Source: Alphaproteobacteria bacterium (GTDB lineage Bacteria; Pseudomonadota; Alphaproteobacteria; Rickettsiales; JAFLCR01). From it: a stretch of DNA of 9,363 bases. Made by a program: the position numbers and the translations under genes. Position 1 is the first letter of the stretch, and each line of letters starts with the position of its first letter. Positions 5,754-9,363 of the stretch are shown one piece after another. The stretch is from positions 1 through 9,363 of the forward strand of contig JAFLCR010000083.1 of NCBI GenBank assembly GCA_017302755.1, written 5' to 3'. A model generated the notes under the pieces. It was not told the DNA's origin, ran no database searches, and worked only from the letters and a program-made list of their open reading frames with translations.

Positions 5754-6581
5754 CTACGCTACAGCCGTCTTCACGGGCCTTCCGCCAGCGTCAATGATTT
5801 TGACGCCAGCCAGCAGCACCATTAACGCCGAACCGTAAAATGCCAGTTGTATGCCGCTTGGCTGTGCAGTGTAGCCGATCAGGCTGTGGAGCGTCTGGCC
5901 AAGAACGCTTTCCTCGGAAAGCAGGAAGGAGCTGTCCCACACGGGGTGCGAGAATTCAGCGAAATAGCCTGCGGCTGAGAGATAGCCCGCGCCCTGGGAT
6001 GCCAGCCCTGCGACCAGGAAAATAAGCAGCCATCCCGTCACCTTGAACATGTATTTGACACTCATCTTGAGCAAACCGAAATAGATGAGTGCGCCCATGC
6101 CCGTGCCCAGCAGGCCGCCGAGGAGGCTGCCAGAGACAATCGATGCCGTGCTCTGACCGGAGAGGATCATGCCGTAGATGAACAACACGATTTCCGAGCC
6201 CTCGCGTAAGAGTGCCAGGCCGATGATGATGGCCAGCGAGTAGAGCGGCAGCGCGCCGTCGCGCACATCTTTTCCCATCTTCGTCAGTTCAGAGGCGAGC
6301 GTGCGGGCGTGCTTGCGCATCCACAGCACCGTCCAGCCGATCATGCCGGAGGCGGCAAACAGGATGCCGGCATTGAACAACTCCTGCCCCATACCTTCCG
6401 CGGCGGCAGAGATGGTTTCCGCGAAGACGGCGATCATGCCGGCTCCGAGCACACCAGCGGCGAAGCCGCCAAGAATCCACGGCATTCTGCCTGGAAGCCC
6501 CCTGGTGGCGGCGAGAATGATGCCTACGATCAGCGCGATTTCGAGCGCTTCGCGGAAAATAACGATGGCGGTGGAAAACAT
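5754..6581 (-). CDS. FTR1-family high-affinity iron permease
   Basis: 275-aa inner-membrane iron importer of the FTR1/EfeU family. The two diagnostic REXXE iron-binding motifs are present: REALE at 10-14 in the first membrane helix and REGSE at 126-130 in the fourth. About seven hydrophobic segments are visible (roughly 2-24, 33-55, 66-88, 113-140, 147-170, 181-203 and 242-264), matching the family fold. The ATG follows the TAA of the cupredoxin gene after one base, without its own strong ribosome-binding site, so translation is probably coupled. In characterised systems FTR1 works with a periplasmic partner that oxidises or delivers iron; here the cupredoxin-fold protein is the obvious candidate. 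It is the last gene of the minus-strand cluster and reads toward the integrated element. Whether the substrate is Fe(II) or Fe(III) cannot be told from the sequence. Confidence 0.93.
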   Translation of the reverse strand: MFSTAIVIFREALEIALIVGIILAATRGLPGRMPWILGGFAAGVLGAGMIAVFAETISAAAEGMGQELFNAGILFAASGMIGWTVLWMRKHARTLASELTKMGKDVRDGALPLYSLAIIIGLALLREGSEIVLFIYGMILSGQSTASIVSGSLLGGLLGTGMGALIYFGLLKMSVKYMFKVTGWLLIFLVAGLASQGAGYLSAAGYFAEFSHPVWDSSFLLSEESVLGQTLHSLIGYTAQPSGIQLAFYGSALMVLLAGVKIIDAGGRPVKTAVA

Positions 6582-6582
6582 C

Positions 6583-6906
6583 TTACTTCACGATAATGAC
6601 GCCCTGCGCCGTATCCTCATGGAATTCGCCGAAATATTTATAGGTGCCGGGCTTGAGCGGGCCGACGGAAACCACGATCTCGCTGTTGCCCTTCACGATC
6701 TTCTCGCGCTTGAGGTCGTGGCTTTCAAATTCCTCTGGTGTAGCATCCTGGTTCTTGACGGTCAGCTTAACCTTCGTGTCCGCAGGAATGGTGAGTTCTT
6801 TCGGAGAGAACTGATGATCCTTGATCGTGATCACGTAATCCTCCGCGAGGACGGGGGCGGCGAACAGGGACACAGCGGCAGAAAAGCAAAACAGGGTTCG
6901 GAGCAT
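6583..6906 (-). CDS. Exported cupredoxin-fold protein, partner of FTR1
   Basis: 107-aa periplasmic protein with a signal peptide (MLRTLFCF...APVLA, cleavage after about residue 21) and a cupredoxin-type beta domain (about 24-107), resembling the Cupredoxin_1/EfeO N-domain group. I chose the ATG at 6906: it has AAGGA 8 bases upstream and starts a proper signal peptide. A longer frame from 6975 would add 23 residues before the signal peptide and overlap the GNAT gene. The usual type 1 copper motif (Cys...His...Met near the C-terminus) is not intact: the segment reads YFGEFHEDTAQG, with no Cys or Met, leaving H63, E94, H96 and E97 as possible ligands. It may bind iron or copper in another way or act as an iron chaperone for FTR1. 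Operon position, one base before FTR1, supports this partnership; the exact role is inferred. Confidence 0.85.
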   Translation of the reverse strand: MLRTLFCFSAAVSLFAAPVLAEDYVITIKDHQFSPKELTIPADTKVKLTVKNQDATPEEFESHDLKREKIVKGNSEIVVSVGPLKPGTYKYFGEFHEDTAQGVIIVK

Positions 6907-6958
6907 GGCAAGATTCCTTTGATGAACGAAAGCAAAATAGCGCGATTGAGAATGCTTA

Positions 6959-7483
6959 TCAAACATTATCGCCAAGTGTCAGCTCCATGTAATACACGTC
7001 TTCCTGAGGATTGTAGTTGTAGGGCTGGATTTCTGAAAAGCCGAACTGACGGTAGAGTTTTCCAGCCTGTGTCATGCGGCGCAGCGAATCGAGACGCAGG
7101 CGCCCGTACCCCATTTTTCTGGCCCGGTCGATCACGGCGGAAAAAAGAGCTTTCCCAATACCTTGTCCCGCATAGTTTTCACGCACGTACAGGCGCTTGA
7201 TTTCTCCGGTTTTCGGCTCGCCCGCGGGGGTATTCATGCGGTAAAGCGCGATGCAGCCGGCCAGCGCATTTTCCACGCGCGCAAGCAATAGGATGCCGTC
7301 CGGCGGGCCATATTTACCGGGAAGTTGCGCTAGTTCTTCTGAGAATCCTTGAAAGCACAGGTCGAACCCAAGGAAACGCTGATATTCCTCGAAAAGCGCT
7401 CTGATGGCGGCGATGTCTTCAGGAGTTTGCGCCTGCGAAAGAGTTACATGGTCAACGGTCGTAGAGTTCGCCTGGGTCTTCAT
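6959..7483 (-). CDS. GNAT-family N-acetyltransferase
   Basis: 174-aa cytoplasmic acetyl-CoA-dependent acyltransferase. The GNAT core is clear: motif A around IKRLYVRENYAGQGIGKAL (95-113) with the GxG pyrophosphate loop at 108-110, although the usual Arg/Gln three residues before it is Ala105. Motif B follows at about 127-150 (LRLDSLRRM...LYRQFGF), with a C-terminal beta strand near YYMELTL. The substrate cannot be predicted; small molecules are as likely as proteins. The ATG overlaps the end of the upstream cation-efflux gene by 32 bases and has no good ribosome-binding site, so it is probably coupled to that gene. A 52-bp gap separates it from the cupredoxin start. Why an acetyltransferase sits in a metal-transport cluster is unclear. 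Confidence 0.88.
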   Translation of the reverse strand: MKTQANSTTVDHVTLSQAQTPEDIAAIRALFEEYQRFLGFDLCFQGFSEELAQLPGKYGPPDGILLLARVENALAGCIALYRMNTPAGEPKTGEIKRLYVRENYAGQGIGKALFSAVIDRARKMGYGRLRLDSLRRMTQAGKLYRQFGFSEIQPYNYNPQEDVYYMELTLGDNV

Positions 7484-8384
7484 GGATGATGATATCCGCA
7501 GTTGGGAAGTGTTTTAATAGTTCTGCTTCCAGCTCTTCCGAGATTTCATGCGCGCGGAAGAGTGTCATGTTGCCGTCAAGCTCCAGATGGAACTGGATGA
7601 AGGCCTTAGGGCCGGCGTGTCGGGTTTTCATGTCATGCACACCTTTCACCTCGGCGTGGCCGCAAATAATGGTTTCAATAAGTTTGCGCTGCTCGTCCGA
7701 CATTTCCTTGTTCATCAGATGGTCGAAGCCGGCCTTGCCTACGTTCCAGGAACTGAGGAAAACATAAGCGGAAATCAGCAGCGCCAGGGCCGGGTCGATC
7801 CACGGCCACTCTTTCCACCAGGTCAAGGCGAGAGCTGCCAGCACGGCAAGCGTGGTCAGGATATCCGTTACATAATGCAGCGCGTCTGCTTTGACGACGG
7901 AGGAGTTGGTTTTTCTTACCACCAGTTGCTGGAAAATGACCAGGGCGGTTGTTAATACCAGGGAAACCACCATGAGAACGATGCTGATCGGGCTGGCGTA
8001 AATCGGCTCCGGGCTGACGAGCCGGCCGACGGCCTGAATGCTGATGAACGCCGCCGAGCCCGCGATGAACGCGCTCTGGGCAAGCGCGGCGATATCCTCG
8101 GCGCTGGTGTGGCCGAAACGGTGATCGTCGTCCGGCGGCTTCATGGCGTAGCGCACGGCCAGGAAGTTGATGGCGGACGCGAACACGTCGAACAGTGAAT
8201 CCGCGAGCGAGGTGAGCAGGCTCAGGGAATCCGTGATCGCCCAGGCCGCACCTTTCATGGCGATCAAGATCAGCGCCACGGCCATGGATGCCGAAGTGGC
8301 AAGGCGTGGCAGGCGTCCGGGATCGGCAGTGGAGGAGGGGCCGTTCAGCGTGCTCATACGCATAAACTCTTTGCCTATTTTCAT
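7452..8384 (-). CDS. fieF: Cation diffusion facilitator, FieF (YiiP)-like metal efflux pump
   Basis: Inner-membrane proton-coupled exporter of Fe(II)/Zn(II)-type divalent cations; works as a dimer. Up to 310 aa. The transport site is complete: D62 and D66 in helix 2 (ADSLFD) with H170 and D174 in helix 5 (ADALHYVTD), the DDHD set of YiiP. RFGHTSAEDIAALAQSAFI (89-107) and the C-terminal cytoplasmic domain with GVHDMKTR, FHLELD and IIHEDP also match YiiP closely. Metal choice between iron and zinc cannot be fixed. The start is uncertain. The ATG at 8384 lacks a ribosome-binding site and lies inside a palindrome. ATGs at 8363 (M8) or 8357 (M10) follow AAAGAG and are more likely, 7-9 residues shorter, still ahead of the first helix. 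First gene of the metal cluster; divergent from the lipoprotein gene. Confidence 0.88.
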   Translation of the reverse strand: MKIGKEFMRMSTLNGPSSTADPGRLPRLATSASMAVALILIAMKGAAWAITDSLSLLTSLADSLFDVFASAINFLAVRYAMKPPDDDHRFGHTSAEDIAALAQSAFIAGSAAFISIQAVGRLVSPEPIYASPISIVLMVVSLVLTTALVIFQQLVVRKTNSSVVKADALHYVTDILTTLAVLAALALTWWKEWPWIDPALALLISAYVFLSSWNVGKAGFDHLMNKEMSDEQRKLIETIICGHAEVKGVHDMKTRHAGPKAFIQFHLELDGNMTLFRAHEISEELEAELLKHFPTADIIIHEDPGELYDR

Positions 8385-8399
8385 GCAAAGCGCTATGCA
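8384..8399. promoter_or_regulatory. Palindromic operator candidate upstream of fieF
   Basis: TGCAAAGCGCTATGCA is a 16-bp near-perfect palindrome (14 of 16 positions symmetric), with AT-rich flanks. It lies in the divergent region between fieF and the lipoprotein gene, just before the preferred fieF starts. It does not match the Fur, Irr or RirA sites I know. TTGCAT within it (minus strand) followed after 17 bp by TAGGCA may be the fieF promoter, which would place a repressor on the -35. Confidence 0.35.
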
Positions 8400-8466
8400 A
8401 AAATGAAGATTCCGGCGCCGTCAGGCGTATCAATGGTTGTCATCCCACTCACCCAGAGGTTTTTCC

Positions 8467-8955
8467 ATGAAAATCAAGATTATTGCTTCCGCGGCGCTGC
8501 TTTCCCTCACTCTGGCGGCCTGCGCCCAGCCAGGCAACCCGCACGGCGGCGGCATCAATAAGGAAATGGGCGGCACGGCGATCGGCGCGATCGGCGGCGG
8601 CATCCTCGGTTCCAATATCGGCAAGGGCAAGGGCAACATCGCGGCCATCATCGGCGGCACGCTGCTCGGCGGCATGCTCGGCAACCAGATCGGCGCCTCG
8701 CTCGACCGCGCGGACATGGCCTATTACAACCAGACCTCGCAGCGCGCCCTGGAGCGTGCCCCCTCCAACCAGACCGTCACCTGGGTGAACCCCGATTCTG
8801 GCAATTCCGGCACCATCACGCCGACCCGCACCTTCCAGCAGGGCAGCGCGTATTGCCGCGAATACCAACAGACCATCCAGGTCGGCGGGCAGACCAAGCA
8901 GGGTTACGGCACGGCGTGCCGCCAGCCTGACGGAACCTGGCAGGTCGTGAACTAA
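8467..8955 (+). CDS. Glycine-zipper outer-membrane lipoprotein (17-kDa surface antigen / RT0821 type)
   Basis: 162-aa lipoprotein. The signal peptide MKIKIIASAALLSLTLAAC carries a lipobox LAAC with the lipidated Cys at 19, and Ala follows it, favouring the outer membrane. Residues 35-77 form a glycine-zipper segment (repeated GG.(I/L)G) like the Rickettsia 17-kDa antigen. The C-terminal domain has CREYQQTI (130-137) and GTACRQPDGTW (148-158), the hallmark of RT0821/Lpp0805-type surface proteins; C130 and C151 could form a disulphide. I chose the ATG at 8467 because AGAGG lies 7 bases upstream and the signal peptide starts there; the ATG at 8437 would add ten unlikely residues. The role is probably envelope structure or stress, unknown in detail. 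fabI follows after 18 bp on the same strand with no terminator visible. Confidence 0.9.
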   Translation: MKIKIIASAALLSLTLAACAQPGNPHGGGINKEMGGTAIGAIGGGILGSNIGKGKGNIAAIIGGTLLGGMLGNQIGASLDRADMAYYNQTSQRALERAPSNQTVTWVNPDSGNSGTITPTRTFQQGSAYCREYQQTIQVGGQTKQGYGTACRQPDGTWQVVN

Positions 8956-8973
8956 GAAAGCGCATTTGCAAAC

Positions 8974-9363
8974 ATGAATGATGTGGAGCAATCCGTTCCC
9001 ACGGGAACGCTGATGAAGGGCAAGCGCGGCCTCATTATGGGCGTCGCGAACGATAAGTCGATCGCGTGGGGCATCGCCAAGGCGGTGCATGCCCAGGGGG
9101 CCGAGCTTGCCTTCACTTTTCAAGGTGAAGCTTTGGAAAAGCGGGTTCGCCCGCTGGCTGACAGCGTCGGCTCGAAGCTGGTGCTGCCTTGCGACGTGAC
9201 TGACGCCGCCAGTATGGACGCGGTGTTTGCTGGCGTGGAGAAGCAGTGGGGCGGGCTGGATTTCCTGGTTCACGCCATCGCGTTTTCAGACAAGAACGAG
9301 CTTAAGGGCCGGTATGTGGATACCAGCCTCAATAATTTCCTGCTCTCGATGAACATCTCTTGC
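8974..9363 (+). CDS. fabI: Enoyl-[acyl-carrier-protein] reductase (NADH), 3' partial
   Basis: First 130 codons of FabI, the cytoplasmic SDR-family enzyme that reduces trans-2-enoyl-ACP in the last step of each fatty-acid elongation cycle, and the target of triclosan-type inhibitors in many bacteria. Visible: the atypical FabI cofactor loop GVANDKSIAWGIA (23-35) instead of the usual SDR TGxxxGIG, CDVTD near 74-78, and HAIAFSDKNELKGRY around 106-120. The active-site Tyr/Lys lie beyond the window. The ATG at 8974 has only a weak, distant AAGAAAG. The ATG at 9013 (M14, MKGKRGLIMG) fits the usual FabI N-terminus equally well, so the first 13 residues are uncertain. Probably read with the lipoprotein gene. 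Confidence 0.95.
   Translation, partial: MNDVEQSVPTGTLMKGKRGLIMGVANDKSIAWGIAKAVHAQGAELAFTFQGEALEKRVRPLADSVGSKLVLPCDVTDAASMDAVFAGVEKQWGGLDFLVHAIAFSDKNELKGRYVDTSLNNFLLSMNISC

Noticed and set aside
8449..9273. 274-codon minus-strand frame opposite the lipoprotein and fabI
   Set aside because: Both + strand genes are firmly identified; the antisense frame spans two unrelated genes and is an artefact of high GC.

Overview
The window looks like chromosome from an alphaproteobacterium. The core genes are GC-rich, and the enoyl-ACP reductase and the 17-kDa-antigen-type lipoprotein both read as alphaproteobacterial versions. I cannot name the genus. A small integrated element splits otherwise ordinary chromosome.

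Left chromosomal part (1-2335): the 3' part of an ALDH7-family aldehyde dehydrogenase (amaB-like, its N-terminus lies outside the window), then an ElbB-type DJ-1/PfpI glyoxalase, then an intact tRNA-Val(CAC) gene with a plausible promoter.

Integrated element (about 2288-5654): the last 48 bases of tRNA-Val are repeated exactly at 5607-5654, next to a complete P4-like tyrosine integrase. This is the signature of an integrative element about 3.3 kb long inserted at the anticodon loop/3' half of the tRNA gene. It holds (a) an AT-rich left end of about 460 bp with two copies of GCGGAAGCA and a degenerate C-terminal piece of what may be a type I restriction HsdR gene; (b) an unrecognised, aromatic-rich 181-aa protein on the + strand; (c) an unrecognised 270-aa protein on the - strand, probably in an operon with the integrase; (d) the integrase; (e) a right arm with three more GCGGAAGCA copies spaced by about one helical turn, plus a perfect inverted repeat in the integrase leader. 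I see no excisionase, replication or transfer gene. It is a minimal, probably satellite-like or decaying element with two uncharacterised cargo genes.

Right chromosomal part (5655-9363): a tightly packed minus-strand cluster, in transcription order FieF-type cation efflux, GNAT acetyltransferase, exported cupredoxin-fold protein, FTR1 iron permease. It brings together metal export and iron uptake. Transcribed away from it on the + strand are a glycine-zipper lipoprotein and the 5' part of fabI, which runs off the window.

Both gene sets of the element lie downstream of, and in the same direction as, host transcription units: tRNA-Val reads toward the 181-aa gene, and the FTR1 operon reads toward the integrase. 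The best candidates for something undescribed are the two cargo proteins and the attachment architecture. The rest is recognisable housekeeping and metal-homeostasis content.
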